The position numbers and the translations under genes were made by a program. Below are positions 1 to 11,898 of a stretch of DNA of 64,000 bases, one piece after another; the stretch's first letter is position 1, and each line of letters opens with the position of its first letter. Source of the stretch: Lolium rigidum (taxonomy: Eukaryota; Streptophyta; Magnoliopsida; Poales; Poaceae); assembly GCF_022539505.1 (NCBI RefSeq), contig NC_061512.1, positions 250,868,510 through 250,932,509 of the forward strand, given 5' to 3'. The notes under the pieces were generated by a model, which did not search any database, was not told where the DNA came from, and saw nothing but the letters and a program-made list of their open reading frames with translations.

Positions 1-619
1 ATACTGCGCAGAAGTGAGCATTAAGTTGAGTTTTGCGTCTGTCGCACATCCACAGACCAATGGACAAGTCGAGAAAGCCAATGGCATTATCTGCAATGGC
101 ATTAAGAAACGCCTGCTAGGACCACTGGAAAAAGCTCGGCATACTTGGCCGGAGGAGCTGCCAAGTGTATTGTGGAGTATCCGAACAACACCAAATACGG
201 CGACACAGAAACGCCGTTTTTTCTGGTCCATGGAGCCGAAGCAGTCCTGCCGATAGAAATCGAGCATGATTCCCCAAGAGTTACAGAATATAATGAAGAA
301 ATCTCGAAGAAAGCCTTGGAGGACGACGTCGATGCACTTGACGAAGCTCGAGATGAAGTTCTGTCGCGAGTCGCTAAATATCAACAGGACCTGAAAAATT
401 TACCACAGTCGAAGATTGCGGCCAAGATCTTTTCAAGTTGGTGATTTAGTTTTGCGACTCAATCAAAAAAGTCACGAAAAACTCGAGTCACCATGGCTTG
501 GACCCTACATCGTCACAGAAGTCATTGAAGGAGGAGCATACAGAATCAAGGACAAGAAGACGGGGAACGTTGAGCCAAATCCTTGGAACGTGGCGCAGCT
601 CAGGCGTTTCTACGCCTAG
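1..619 (+). pseudogene. Ty3/gypsy pol fragment: integrase C-terminal part
   Basis: This is the 3' end of the polyprotein of the outer retrotransposon. The first frame shows HPQTNGQVEKAN, which contains the final glutamate of the integrase DDE triad; the two aspartates lie outside the window. Further on are PFFLVHGAEAVLPIE and, in the last 65 residues, the GPY-type C-terminal module (WLGPYIV) and the terminal RRFYA before TAG at 617-619. Reading moves from frame 2 to frame 1 near 205 and back to frame 2 near 400, next to short A and T runs, so this copy has two single-base indels. They could be mutations or assembly errors. Integrase would insert the cDNA copy of the element into the nuclear genome. 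Confidence 0.85.
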
Positions 620-1148
620 ATAGCAAAATATAGTCTCCTCTGTAAACATACAATGTACTGAAACGCCCGCGAGTTTTCAGACGCACTCTTTTCCTTTTTT
701 GGGGCACCGAGTGGGGCCGGGAAAGGTTTTTAATGAGGCGGGCTCGCGGTGCTGCAATATAATAAAAATAGTAAAGATATACTTCTTATTCGTCGACATA
801 CTCGGGGGCTCTGCACCCTGAAATATCAAAACAGACAAACTGGATTTATTGAAAAATATTTCGCCTTGGTACAATAATACCTCGCCAAATACATAAATCG
901 GAAGTTGGTCATAATTAAATATAGTGCACACGTCAAATCTCATCACTTTGGTCCAAAAAACCCGACAAACAAAAATATAGAACTTCGACACCAAGATCCT
1001 GTAGTCCATCAAGGTGTTTTATTACAGCACAAGAAGAAATCTTGGGAAGAGAAAAATAGTACAAACTCTAGCCAAAAGGCTCGGGGGCTCCAACAATATA
1101 GAGCATTTTGTGATATACAACAAATATTTTCAATAAAGTTTTTACAAA
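620..1148. other. Non-coding internal region of outer Ty3/gypsy element
   Basis: This lies between the pol stop codon and the end of the antisense gene. No convincing reading frame is present. It carries two copies of the motif CTCGGGGGCT (801-810 and about 1080-1089), which is also the core of the polypurine tract next to the 3' LTR. Confidence 0.6.
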
Positions 1149-3378
1149 TCAGTCAGAACCTAGAATAGTATCTATTGACAAGCCTCTGGTTGTTTTATGC
1201 TCGGCATAAGATCCCTTGACGAAGAATTCTGAATCCATCCGAAGAAGCTCGTCTATCATCGACTCGGCCACAGGAGTCACCATCTCGTTGATTGCATCAA
1301 TATTATTCTTCCGCCGCGTTTTCTTCGCCATGCAATCAACGACAATCGTCGACAGTGTCTAACTTTGGATGGCAAATATGTATCATAATCATGGCAAATC
1401 TTGCTCCAGCGATCGATTGGGCTCGTACGAAATTATGAATACGAGGAGCATCTCCGAAGGTCTCTAGCAATTCGGGAAGAGTCGCAGGAACCTCATTCCG
1501 AGGAAACAAAGTCTTGAAAACAAGGGTCAACGTTGTCGTGCAAAAATTTAGAAATTCGCGTACTTGGCAAGCACGATCTTGGAACCTGACAATCTGCTGG
1601 GTTCGTTCAGGAGTGGCCCAAAATAAAGAGCCATGGTTAAGGGAAAGGTTGACAAGAAGATTCGTTCTCTCATTCACTCTTCGATCTTCGGCAGCAGCAT
1701 CAAGAACTGAGCCTATTAGACAACAAGGCAAGAAACTTGGAAGAAGGCACAGCAAAATGGAGAGAAGGCACCATAAAGTTTGAGATACATACCTAACATA
1801 TCTGTGCTAGCTTCCAACATCAGCTCGAGCATGCTATTTTCTCGGGTGTTGGCTCCTTTTGCTTCCAAGACAGCAGCATCCTTGGCAGCCATAGCCTCTT
1901 CGGCTTGTCGACGAGCAAGTCGTTCTTGTTCAGACGCTTTCCGAGATTGTTCCATCATTGCCAGAGTTTGTTTCTTCGTGGACTGAACTTGTTGTCGAAG
2001 TTCCTGTAAATCTTCCGACAAAGGTGTGCTTGAGGAACCTTCAAGGAAATTGTCATCGGCTTTTACTTTCTTCGACAAGGAAGACGCGGGAGCAGCATCG
2101 GGAGAGCAAGGATTGGTTGAATAATTATCAAATATCAACTGGAAAAGAAAATCCCCGAATCAATGATAGCACCAAGAGGAATTTCATTGCTTCTAGAAAA
2201 TTTACATGGTGATTACAAAAGAAGTTCTCCTAAGGGACTGGCAGGGTAATTGTCGCCAAGGCTAAGAATGGCGACAACAGCAAAAGAAATACAGAAAGCA
2301 AAAAATAGACAAGACAAAGGCATTCAATTAGACCTCCGGCCTTGACGAGCTAGGAGTCGAAGATGGCTTGATCCCGAGATAGGCCAGGATTTTCTTCGTG
2401 CTCAGCTTTGCCGCCTTGATCAATGATCGCCACTTTGTTTGCTCTATCTGCTCCGTGTCGCCAACTTTGGCCCGATCAATAGTCCGTTGACTATCGAGCA
2501 ACTAGGGCAACGGTGCTTTCAACGGCAACCTTCATGTTCTCATGGCGCATCTTCAGCCCAAGATCTTCGGGAGGATTAAAGCACTTGGCAAGACCAAGGA
2601 AAGTCGCGAGCTCCTCTTTCTTCGGGAAGAAGTAGGGGAAAAGCTTCGACAACCCCGCCCTGGCTTCATCCATGCCTTCACGCGCTTCCGTCCCATGAAA
2701 CTCAAGGAATGAAACGGCGTCAAGAAGAGAATCGTTGTCGGGATTCTCAAGTTCAAATTCTTGAGAGGTCCTATCTGTCAAAATAAAAATAGAAAATCTG
2801 GTCAACAAACAAGTGCAAAAAAGAAAAATCCAAAGGATATGAAATGGTGCAAATACTTACTGACAAAGCGACGATTTTGTGTCCTTATACGCTTGGTGAT
2901 CACCGCTTCGCGAGCAGATTGCGCAGTTATGCGCTCGCTTAGCGAAGTCTCGGCATCATGCAGACGTTTCCGAAGATCTTCGACACCAGCAGCATCAGCC
3001 TTAGCTTTATCAGCTTCTTGCCTAGCTTCAACAGCATCCGACTCGGCCTTCTTACGAGCCTACTCACATTGCTCTAATTTTTGAGCAAGCGTGTCAGCAT
3101 GTTCATTGGCTTCTGCCAGTTTTTCTGAAAAAGGAAGACAAGATTAGTTATAAACGTCGACAATAACGCAGAAAGGAAGCAAAAAGTAGCCAGGCATTAC
3201 CTTCAGTTTTGCTGGCGTAATCACGGTACCCAACGAATTGGGCACCGATGCGAAGAAGCTCTTTGATCATAGGCTATCAAGGAAAGACAAAGAAAGAAAA
3301 TGTCGGTATGGGAAAAATGACGACACATAGGAGCAAACAGAGAAAATATAAACAACGACAAGAGCATTAAGAACTTAC

Positions 3379-3552
3379 GTCATCCAAAAGAGGGTTAGAA
3401 GAGCTACTCGATTGAAGAGTAAGCTCCGGAATTGTTTCAACCCTTGCCCTTTTTGGTGAAGGGACAAGGGGGCTTGACGGAGGAGTAGCAGCGCCGACGT
3501 TCTGTCGAGGAGGCGACGTTTCTTCTCCTTCAACTGGCGTCTCTGAGGCGAC
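3379..3552 (-). other. Exon 3, second half, of the antisense gene
   Basis: This exon piece begins directly at the TSD copy GCGAC (3548-3552) and ends at a clear donor (GAC|GTAAGT, intron from 3378). It encodes a Ser/Pro-rich acidic stretch. Together with 10477-10409 it forms one exon that the nested LTR element cut in two. Confidence 0.7.
3548..3552. repeat. Target site duplication GCGAC, left copy
   Basis: These are the five bases immediately before the LTR start TGATGTCTACG. The same GCGAC follows the opposite LTR at 10409-10413, so the nested element has its insertion footprint intact. Confidence 0.93.
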
Positions 3553-5289
3553 TGATGTCTACGTCCCCCCTCCTTTCCTGTAGACAGTGTTGGGCCTCCA
3601 AGTGCAGAGGTTTGTAGAACAGCAGCAAGTTTCCCTTAAGTGGATCACCCAAGGTTTATCGAACTCAGGGAGGAAGAGGTCAAAGATATCCCTCTCATGC
3701 AACCACCGCAACCACAAAGCAAGAAGTCTCTTGTGTCCCCAACACACCTAATAGGTGCACTAGTTCGGCGAAGAGATAGTGAAATACAGGTGGTATGAAT
3801 AATTATGAGCAGTAGTACGGTGCCAGAAAATAGCTTGCTGGCGTGCAGTTGATGGTAGTAATATTGCGGGAAGTAAACATGCAGTAGTAACGCAGCAGTA
3901 GTAACTCAGTAAAACAGTAAACAAGAAGCGATAGCAGTATTTAGGAACAAGGCCTAGGGAATAGACTTTCACTAGTGGACACTCTCAACATTGATCACAT
4001 AACAGAATAGATAAATGCATACTCTACAATTTTGTTGGATGATGAACACATTGCGTAGGATTACACGAACCCTCAATGCCGGAGTTAACAAGCTCCACAA
4101 TAATGCTCATATTTTAGTAACCTTTAGTGTAAGATAGATCAAAAGACTAAACCAAGTACTAGCATAGCATGCACGCTGTCACCTTCATGCATATGTAGGA
4201 GGAATAGATCACATCAATATTATCATAGCAATAGTTAACTTCGCAATCTACAAGAGATCATGATCATAGCATAAACCAAGTACTAACACGGTGCACGCAT
4301 CTGTCACCTTTGCACACATGCGGGAGGAATAAAACTACTTTAATAACACATCACTAGAGTAGCACATAGATAAATTGTGATACGATGCACATTGCAATCA
4401 TAAAGAGATATAAATAAGCACTTCACTACGCTCTTCAACAGTGAATAAGTACTTCGTGAAATATAGCCTAAGAGACCCACACGGTGCACACACACTGTCA
4501 CCTTTACACACGTGGGACAAGGAGTCTCCGGAGATCACATAGGTAAAACCCACTTGACTAGCATAATGACATCTAGATTACAAGCATCATCATATGAATC
4601 TCAATCATGTAAGGCAGCTCATGAGATTATTGTATTGTAGTACATAGGAGAGAGATGAACCACATAGCTACCGGTACAGCCCCGAGCCTCGATGGAGAAC
4701 TACTCCCTCTTCATGGGAGCAGCAGCGGTGATGAAGATGGCGGTGGAGATGGCAGCGGTGTCGATGGAGAAGCCTTCCGGGGGCACTTCCCCGCTCCGGC
4801 AGGGTGCCGGAATAGAGACTCCTGTCCCCCAGATCTTAGCTTCGCGATAACGGCGGCTCTGGAAGGTTTCTGTGGGTTTCGTCGTATGTCCTAGGGTTTT
4901 CGCGACGGAGGCTTTATATAGGCGAAGAGGCGGCGCAGGAGGGCTGACAGGGGGGCCACACCATAGGGCGGCGCGGCCCCCCCTCTGGCCGCGCCAAGGT
5001 ATCATCTGGGGGCCCTGTGGCCCCTCTCTGGCGGTTCTCGTGTGTTCTGGATGGTTCCGGTAAAAATAGGAATCTGGGTCTTGATTTCGTCCGATTCCGA
5101 GAATATTTCGTTACTAGGATTTCTGAAACCAAAAACAGCAGAAAACAGGGACTGGCACTTCGGCATCTTGTTAATAGGTTAGTTCCGGAAAACGCATAAA
5201 TATGACATATAATGTGTATAAAACATGTAGGTATCATCAATAAAGTAGCATGGAACATAAGAAATTATCGATACGTTGGAGACGTATCG
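3553..5289 (-). repeat. 3' LTR of nested element 1 (left)
   Basis: This 1737-bp terminal repeat is paired with 8674-10408. In plus reading it starts TGATGTCTACG and ends GACGTATCG, where the partner has GACGTATCA. On the element strand it begins with the expected TG except for this terminal change. A TATA motif lies on the minus strand near 4915. A 79-codon ORF at 4655-4894 appears in both LTRs only because the LTRs are copies. Confidence 0.92.
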
Positions 5290-5305
5290 GCATCCCCAAG
5301 CTTAG
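5290..5305 (-). other. Polypurine tract of nested element 1
   Basis: On the minus strand CTAAGCTTGGGGATGC directly abuts the LTR. This is the primer for plus-strand cDNA synthesis. The same 16-mer occurs internally at 7051-7066 and 7109-7124. Confidence 0.75.
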
Positions 5306-7773
5306 TTCTCGCTCGTCCCGAGCGGGTAAAACGATAACAAAGATAATTTCTTAAGTGACATGCCATCATAAACTTGATCATATTGTAAACATATGTAATG
5401 AATGCAGCGATCAAAACAATGGTAATGACATGAGTAAACAACTGAATCATAAAGCAAAGACTTTTCATGAATAGTACTTCAAGACAAGCATCAATAAGTC
5501 TTGCATAAGAGTTAACTCATAAAGCAATAATTCAAAGTAGAGGTATTGAAGCAACACAAAGGAAGATTAAGTTTCAGCGGTTGCTTTCAACTTATAACAT
5601 GTATATCTCATGGATAATTGTCAATGCAAAGCAATATAACAAATGCAATATGCAAATATGTAAGAATCAATGCAAAGTTCACACAAGTGTTTGCTTCTTG
5701 GGATGGAGAGAAATAGGTGAACTGACTCAACATAAAGTAAAAGAATGGTCCTTCAAAGAGGAAAGCATCGATTGCTATATTTGTGCTAGAGCTTTGATTT
5801 TGAAAACATATAGAGAGTATAAAAGTAAAGTTTTGAGAGGTGTTTGTTGTTGTCAACGAATGGTAGTGGGCACTCTAACTACCTCATCAACCAGGCTTTC
5901 AAGAGCGGCTCCCATGAAGGACGTTATCTCTACCAGCAAGGTAGATCATCCCTCTTCTCTTTTGTTTACACATGTACTTTAGTTTAGTTTTTCTTTATTT
6001 ATGGATGACACTCCTCCCAACCTTTTGCTTACACAAGCCATGGCTAACCGAATCCTCGGGTGCCTTCCAACATTCACATACCATGGAGGAGTGTCTATTT
6101 GCAAAATTAAGTTGCTTACCGATGAATCGGAGCAAAACATGTGAAGAGAATTATTAATGCAAGTTAATTAATTGAGGTCGGGAACCTCATTGCCAGCTCT
6201 TTTTGCAAAATTATTGGATAAGCGGATGAAGCCACTAGTCCATTGGTGAAAGTTGCCCAACAAGATTGAAAGATAAACACCACATACTTCCTCATGAGCT
6301 ATAAAACATTGACACAAATAAGAGGTAATAACTTTTGAATTGTTTAAAGATAGCACTCAAGCAATTTACTTTGGAATGGCGGAAAAATACCATGTAGTAG
6401 GTAGGTATGGTGGACACAAATGGCATAGTGGTTGGCTCAAGGATTTTGGATGCATGAGAAGTATTCCCTCTCGATACAAGGTTTAGGCTAGCAAGGTTTA
6501 TTTGAAACAAACACAAGGATGAACCGGTGCAGCAAAACTCACATAAAAGACATATTGTAAACATTATAAGACTCTACACCGTCTTCCTTGTTGTTCAAAC
6601 TCAATACTAGAAATTATCTAGACCTTAGAGAGACCAATTATGCAAACCAAATTTTAGCATGCTCTATGTATTTCTTCATTAATAGGTGCAAAGTATATGA
6701 TGCAAGAGCTTAAACATGAGCACAACAATTGCCAAGTATCACATTATCCAAGACATTTTACCAATTACTACATGTAGCATTTTCCAATTCCAACCATATA
6801 ACAATTTAACGAAGAGGAAACTTCGCCATGAATATTATGAGCTAAGAACACATGTGTTCATACGAACCAGCGGAGCGTGTCTCTCTCCCACACAAGGATG
6901 AACTTATTCAGAGAACTAAGATAACAAAACAAAAACAAAAATAAAAGCACACAGACGCTCCAAGTAAAGTACATAAGATGTGACCGAATAAAAATATAGT
7001 TTCACTAGAAGAAACCTGATAAGTTGTCGATGAAGAAGGGGATGCCTTGGGCATCCCCAAGCTTAGATGCTTGAGTCTTCTTAAAATATGCAGGGATGAA
7101 CCATCGGGGCATCCCCAAGCTTAGACCTTTCACTCTTCTCGATCACATTATATCACCCTCTTCTATTGACCCTTGAAAACTTCTGCCACACCAAACTTCA
7201 AGCAAACTCATTAGAGGGTTAGTGCATAATCAAAATTCACATGTTCAGAGGTGACACAATCATTCTTAACACTTCTGGACATTGCACAAAACTTCTGAAA
7301 GTTAATGGAACAAAGAAACTCATTCAACTTAACAAAAGCGGCAATGCGAAATAAAAGGCAGAATCTGTCAAAAACAGAACAGTCCGTAAAGACGAATTTA
7401 AAAATGGCACCAGACTTGCTCAAACGGAAAAACTCAAAACTAATGAAAGTTGCGTACATATCTGAGGATCACGCTCGTAAATTGGCAGATTTTTTCGAAT
7501 TTTCTACAGAGAACTGTGCCCAGATTCGTGACAGACAGCAATGCTGTTTCTGCGCAGCGATCCCAAATATAACATCAACTTTGACATAGAAACTTTACTT
7601 GGCACAACAAAACACAAAACTAAGATAAGGAGAGGTTGCTACAGTAGTAAACAACTTCCAAGACACAAATATAAAACAAAGTACTGTAGCAAAATAACAC
7701 ATGGGTTATCTCCCAAGAAGTTCTTTTTTTTATAGCCAGTAAGATGGGCTCAGCAGTTTTAATGATAATGCTC
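5306..7773. other. Non-coding interior of nested element 1
   Basis: This is AT-rich sequence with no recognisable protein domain. Long stretches match the interior of element 2 at 23369-25870, including the two internal polypurine-like motifs and a block around 7300-7590. The two elements are therefore related families that share this spacer but differ in their coding part and in half of their LTRs. Confidence 0.75.
7305..7589 (+). other. 94-codon antisense ORF conserved in both Athila-like elements
   Basis: This plus-strand ORF, antisense to the element, contains MRNKRQNLSKTEQ and RQQCCFCAAIP. The same length and frame recur at 25484-25768, with about nine amino-acid differences. No known domain. 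It may be coding or just a well-preserved non-coding block. Confidence 0.3.
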
Positions 7774-8509
7774 TCATAAGAAATAGTATTTGAAGCAAAA
7801 GAGAGCATCAAGAGGCAAATTCAAAACACATTTAAGTCTAACATGCTTCCTATGCATAGGAATCTTGTAAATAAACAAGTTCATGAAGAGCAAAGTAACA
7901 AGCATAGGAAGATAAAACAAGTGTAGCTTCAAAAATTTCAGCACATAGAGAGGTGTTTTAGTAACATGAAAATTTTTACAACCATATTTTCCTCTCTCAT
8001 AATAACTTTCGAGTAGCATCATGAGCAAACTCAACAATATAACTATCACATAAAGCATTCTTATCATGAGTCTCATGCATAAAATAATTACTACTCCCAA
8101 CATAAGCATAATCAATTTTATTAGTTGTAGTGGGAGCAAATTCAACAAAGTAGCTATCAAATATAGGAGGTATATTGTAATCATAATCAAATTTATCCTC
8201 CATAACAGGTGGTAACAAAAGACTACTATCATTATAATCATCATAAATGGGAGGCAAAGTATCATCAAAGTAAATTTTCTCCTCAATGCTTGGGGGACTA
8301 AAAATATCATGCTCATCAAAGCCAGCTTCCCCAAGCTTAGAATTTTCCATAGCATTAGCAACAATGGTGTTCAAAGCATTCATACTAATAACATTCCCAT
8401 TATCATGCATATAAAGTTCCATGGGTTTTTTAATTCTTTCTTCAAACACATCATGTCCTAATTCAAGATAAAGTTCATAAAGATCTCTCATTTTATTGTT
8501 GTCTTCCAT
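7774..8509 (-). pseudogene. Element-encoded acidic ORF of unknown function, one frameshift
   Basis: This is the only substantial ORF of nested element 1, starting 137 bp after the PBS, where gag would be expected. The first frame (8509-7997, 170 codons) is acidic and rich in Asp, Tyr and Asn, with a loosely repeated motif (IPPIFDSYFVEFAP, then CDSYIVEFAHDAT). A second frame continues to 7774 with a hydrophobic stretch (LFYLPMLVTLLFMNLF) followed by a basic segment. The frames are separated by one extra base at about 8010, where the plus strand reads TTTCGAG instead of an expected TTTCAG. The same CAG-to-CGAG change separates the two LTRs, so the frameshift may be a sequencing artefact. If so, the ORF encodes about 245 residues. 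It matches no gag, protease or envelope motif I know. Confidence 0.6.
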
Positions 8510-8645
8510 TAAGCCTAACTAGTGTAAACAAGAAACCAAATGTCGCAATTGCAGAGTCTAAAGGAAATAGCTTCGAGTACTTACAATGGCGCCGGGAAAT
8601 TGCTTAGTAGCCAAGATCCGGAGTGTGAGTACCTTTTACCTTTCC

Positions 8646-8663
8646 TCCCCGGCAACGGCGCCA
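8646..8663 (-). other. Primer binding site, tRNA-Asp type
   Basis: On the minus strand this reads TGGCGCCGTTGCCGGGGA, the complement of the plant tRNA-Asp 3' end including CCA. It lies 10 bp from the LTR edge at 8674. It sets the element orientation and supports the Athila lineage. Confidence 0.88.
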
Positions 8664-8673
8664 GAAAATAGCT

Positions 8674-10408
8674 TGATGTCTACGTTCCCCCTCCTTTCCT
8701 GTAGACTGTGTTGGGCCTCCAAGTGCAGAGGTTTGTAGAACAGCAGCAAGTTTCCCTTAAGTGGATCACCCAAGGTTTATCGAACTCAGGGAGGAAGAGG
8801 TCAAAGATATCCCTCTCATGCAACCCTGCAACCACAAAGCAAGAAGTCTCTTGTGTCCCCAACACACCTAATAGGTGCACTAGTTCGGCGAAGAGATAGT
8901 GAAATACAGGTGGTATGAATAATTATGAGCAGTAGTACGGTGCCAGAAAATAGCTTGCTGGCGTGCAGTTGATGGTAGTAATATTGCGGGAAGTAAACAT
9001 GCAGTAGTAACGCAGCAGTAGTAACTCGGTAAAACGAGTAAACAAGAAGCGATAGCGATATTTAGGAACAAGGCCTAGGGAATAGACTTTCACTAGTGGA
9101 CACTCTCAACATTGATCACATAACAGAATAGATAAATGCATACTCTACACTTTTGTTGGATGATGAACACATTGCGTAGGATTACACGAACCCTCAATGC
9201 CGGAGTTAACAAGCTCCACAATAATGCTCATATTTTAGTAACCTTTAGTGTAAGATAGATCAAAAGACTAAACCAAGTACTAGCATAGCATGCACACTTG
9301 TCACCTTCATGCATATGTAGGAGGAATAGATCACATCAATATTATCATAGCAATAGTTAACTTCGCAATCTACAAGAGATCATGATCATAGCATAAACCA
9401 AGTACTAACACGGTGCACGCATCGTCACCTTTGCACACATGCGGGAGGAATAAAACTACTTTAATAACACATCACTAGAGTAGCACATAGATAAATTGTG
9501 ATACGATGCACATTGCAATCATAAAGAGATATAAATAAGCACTTCACTACGCTCTTCAACGAGTGAATAAGTACTTCGTGAAATATAGCCTAAGAGACCC
9601 ACACGGTGCACACACTCGTCACCTTTACACACGTGGGACAAGGAGTCTCCTGGAGATCACATAGGTAAAACCCACTTGACTAGCATAATGACATCTAGAT
9701 TACAAGCATCATCATATGAATCTCAATCATGTAAGGCAGCTCATGAGATTATTGTATTGTAGTACATAGGAGAGAGATGAACCACATAGCTACCGGTACA
9801 GCCCCGAGCCTCGATGGAGAACTACTCCCTCTTCGTGGGAGCAGCAGCGGTGATGAAGATGGCGGTGGAGATGGCAGCGGTGTCGATGGAGAAGCCTTCC
9901 GGGGGCACTTCCCCGCTCCGGCAGGGTGCCGGAACAGAGACTCCTGTCCCCCAGATCTTGGCTTCGCGATAACGGCGGCTCTGGAAGGTTTCTGTGGGTT
10001 TCGTCGTATGTCCTAGGGTTTTCGCGACGGAGGCTTTATATAGGCGAAGAGGCGGCGCGGAGAGGGCTGAAGGGGGGCCACACCATAGGGCGGCGCGGCC
10101 CCCTCTGGCCGCGCCAAGGTATCATCTGGGGGCCCTGTGGCCCCTCTCTGGCGGTTCTCGTGTGTTCTGGATGGTTCCGGTAAAAATAGGAATCTGGGTC
10201 TTGATTTCGTCCGATTCCGAGAATATTTCGTTACTAGGATTTCGAAACCAAAAACAGCAGAAAACGGGGACTGGCACTTCGGCATCTTGTTAATAGGTTA
10301 GTTCCGGAAAACGCATAAATATGACATATAATGTGTATAAAACATGTAGGTATCATCAATAAAGTAGCATGGAACATAAGAAATTATCGATACGTTGGAG
10401 ACGTATCA
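8674..10408 (-). repeat. 5' LTR of nested element 1 (right)
   Basis: This 1735-bp LTR ends TATCA before the TSD GCGAC. It differs from the left LTR at only about 20 places, most of them small indels at CAG or CTG. This LTR drives the element's transcript on the minus strand. Confidence 0.92.
10035..10043 (-). promoter_or_regulatory. TATA box of nested element 1
   Basis: The minus strand reads CTATATAAAG within the right LTR, flanked by GC-rich sequence (CTTCGC upstream, CCTCCGTCGCG downstream). It fits a U3 core promoter. Element 2 has the weaker TACAAATA at the matching place. Confidence 0.6.
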
Positions 10409-10413
10409 GCGAC
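10409..10413. repeat. Target site duplication GCGAC, right copy
   Basis: It directly follows the LTR terminal TATCA and is identical to 3548-3552. Confidence 0.93.
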
Positions 10414-11898
10414 TAATGTATGTGACGTACTCGTTCGAGCAGCCACATCAGCAGTTGGTACTTCTTCTTCATCATCACTACGAGAAAATGTCGACAATAT
10501 AAAAAGCAAGATAGACAAGAATCTTCAAGTACAAATAAACAGAGAAAGGGTACTTACGAACTGATGAGAGCCTCAATGTATGGATCATAGCCTGCCTTCT
10601 GGTGAGAAGGGACAGCTTCTTCGACCTTGGAGGTGCCGGAATCTTCGGCATCATCCCTTTTCCTTTTGTTCCTTGGATAAACAGCAGGGGGAGGAGATTG
10701 TGCCGACGCAGTGGCTTCAGAGACATCCTCTTTTTCGTCAGATCCCGCAGATTTTCGAGATTCTGCGGGTTCATTTGCAAAAGAGGGGGCATCTTGGTTA
10801 TCATCGGAGATAACGGCCCTTTCTTCGACTTCCCCACCTTCAGGAAGAGGAGGAAGTGAAACAAGATTTGGGTGGTCCTGTATAAAAAGAGGGAAGGATG
10901 TCAGAAAGGAGTAACAACACAAAAAGCAAGGCAATAACAAATTACGCGACAATGTTTACCTTAGGAAGCGCATGGGCGGCGCTGTATGGTTTTACGCGAT
11001 AAGTGGAAGGGATGGAGTCTTTCTTCTTGAGAGATGAAATCTTTCGAATAAGCCTATCCAAATCCTTGACTTCCAGATTCGTCGACAAGCGATCTGTGTC
11101 TTCATCGCCAGCATAATTCCAGAAAGGGTTTTTGCGAGCCTGAAGAGGCTGCACTCTAGTCCTAAGGAAGTACGCCGTAATTTGGATGCCTGATAATTCT
11201 TTTCCACGAGTATTTTGCAACTCATGGATGCGAGTCATCAGGGCCTCTGTCGAAGTTCTTTCTTCCTCGGTAGCTTCTGCGTCCCAAGAACGGCGGCGAA
11301 GGATTTTCTCGGCACCGTCAAAAGGAGGAATGTTGTCTTCGGCGCATCCATGGTTTTCTTCACGTATGTACAACCACTTCTTGCGCCACCCTTGAACGGA
11401 GTCAGGGAGTTTGACGTCGAAGTAGTTGACAGAAGAGCGAACAGAAATAACAACGCCGCCTATATTATAGGCGACATTGGCAGAGCCATTACGGCGACAG
11501 AAGAAAATGCGCTTCCATAATACCCAGTTAGGCTGGACACCAAGGAAGGCTTCGCAGAGGGTGATGAAGATAGAAATGTGAAGGATAGAGTTGGGCGTGA
11601 GATGGTGAAGTTGGAGACCATAAACATAAAGTAACCCCCGAAGAAAAGGGTGAATGGGGGCGGAAAGACCGCGGATGAGGTGAGCAACAAAACTTACCCG
11701 ATACCCCATTGGAGGGGTTGGGTAGCTTTCTTCACTGGGGAAGCAAACCGCTTTGGGTTTCTTGGTAATCCCCAGCTTCTTCAAGAGATTCAGGTCCTGG
11801 TTCGTGATCTTGGACCTCTCCCACTCCGCGGCTCCTAGATCCGCGGCAGCCATCGATGAATCGGGTGTGCTGTGCCTGGTCAAGCGACGCGGTGGCAT
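10409..11898 (-). pseudogene. Antisense gypsy-type transposon gene (PF04195 family), 5' exons
   Basis: This is the upstream half of the antisense gene inside the outer Ty3/gypsy element. The likely start is the ATG at 11898 (MPPRRLTRHSTPD), just after the leader. Exon 1 (11898-10960) ends at CTAAG|GTAAAC. Exon 2 (10877-10558) follows TACAG and ends at GTTC|GTAAGTACC. Exon 3 starts at 10477 after CGTAG and is broken at 10409 by the nested element. Residues about 60-130 hold the PF04195 core: HPFLRGLLYVYGLQLHHL, then SILHISIFITLCEAFLG. Exon 2 is acidic with a basic RNKRKR patch, a possible nuclear signal. Regular splice sites suggest it was once a spliced gene. The function of the family is unknown; interruption makes this copy a pseudogene. 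Confidence 0.8.

Larger units (their letters stand above)
1149..3552 (-). pseudogene. Antisense gypsy-type transposon gene (PF04195 family), 3' exons
   Basis: This is the downstream half of the antisense gene carried by the outer Ty3/gypsy element; it continues from 11898-10409 across the nested insertion. Exons inferred from GT/AG sites are 3552-3379 (second part of exon 3), 3273-3201, 3125-2861, 2774 to about 2337, 2138 to about 1790, 1712 to about 1345, and the tail to 1149. The 3125-2861 and 2138-1790 exons encode Glu/Lys/Ala-rich heptads typical of a coiled coil. The 1712 exon carries RVNERTNLLVNLSLNHGSLF. Defects are an in-frame stop in EQCE*ARKK (about 3060), a frameshift near 2489 and another near 1345. 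I recognise the family from the N-terminal half; its function is unknown. Confidence 0.7.
3553..10408 (-). mobile_element. Nested Athila-like LTR element 1, non-autonomous, complete
   Basis: This is a 6856-bp element with two near-identical LTRs (3553-5289 and 8674-10408) and a perfect 5-bp TSD. Orientation is minus: the primer binding site is beside the right LTR and the polypurine tract beside the left one. The PBS (TGGCGCCGTTGCCGGGG) matches the 3' end of tRNA-Asp, as in the Athila lineage. The 3.4-kb interior has no gag, protease, RT or integrase. It has one acidic ORF (8509-7774) in place of gag and a long non-coding stretch shared with element 2 (23353-25990). Transposition would need enzymes supplied in trans. 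The element sits in exon 3 of the outer element's antisense gene. A Triticeae family name is not assigned. Confidence 0.92.

Noticed and set aside
4655..4894. 79-codon ORF repeated at 9777-10016
   Set aside because: Present in both LTRs because they are copies; Gly/Asp-rich and overlapping the LTR promoter, with no domain.
8646..8663. tRNA-Asp similarity
   Set aside because: Only the 18-nt primer-binding segment matches; there is no tRNA fold around it here or at 28533.
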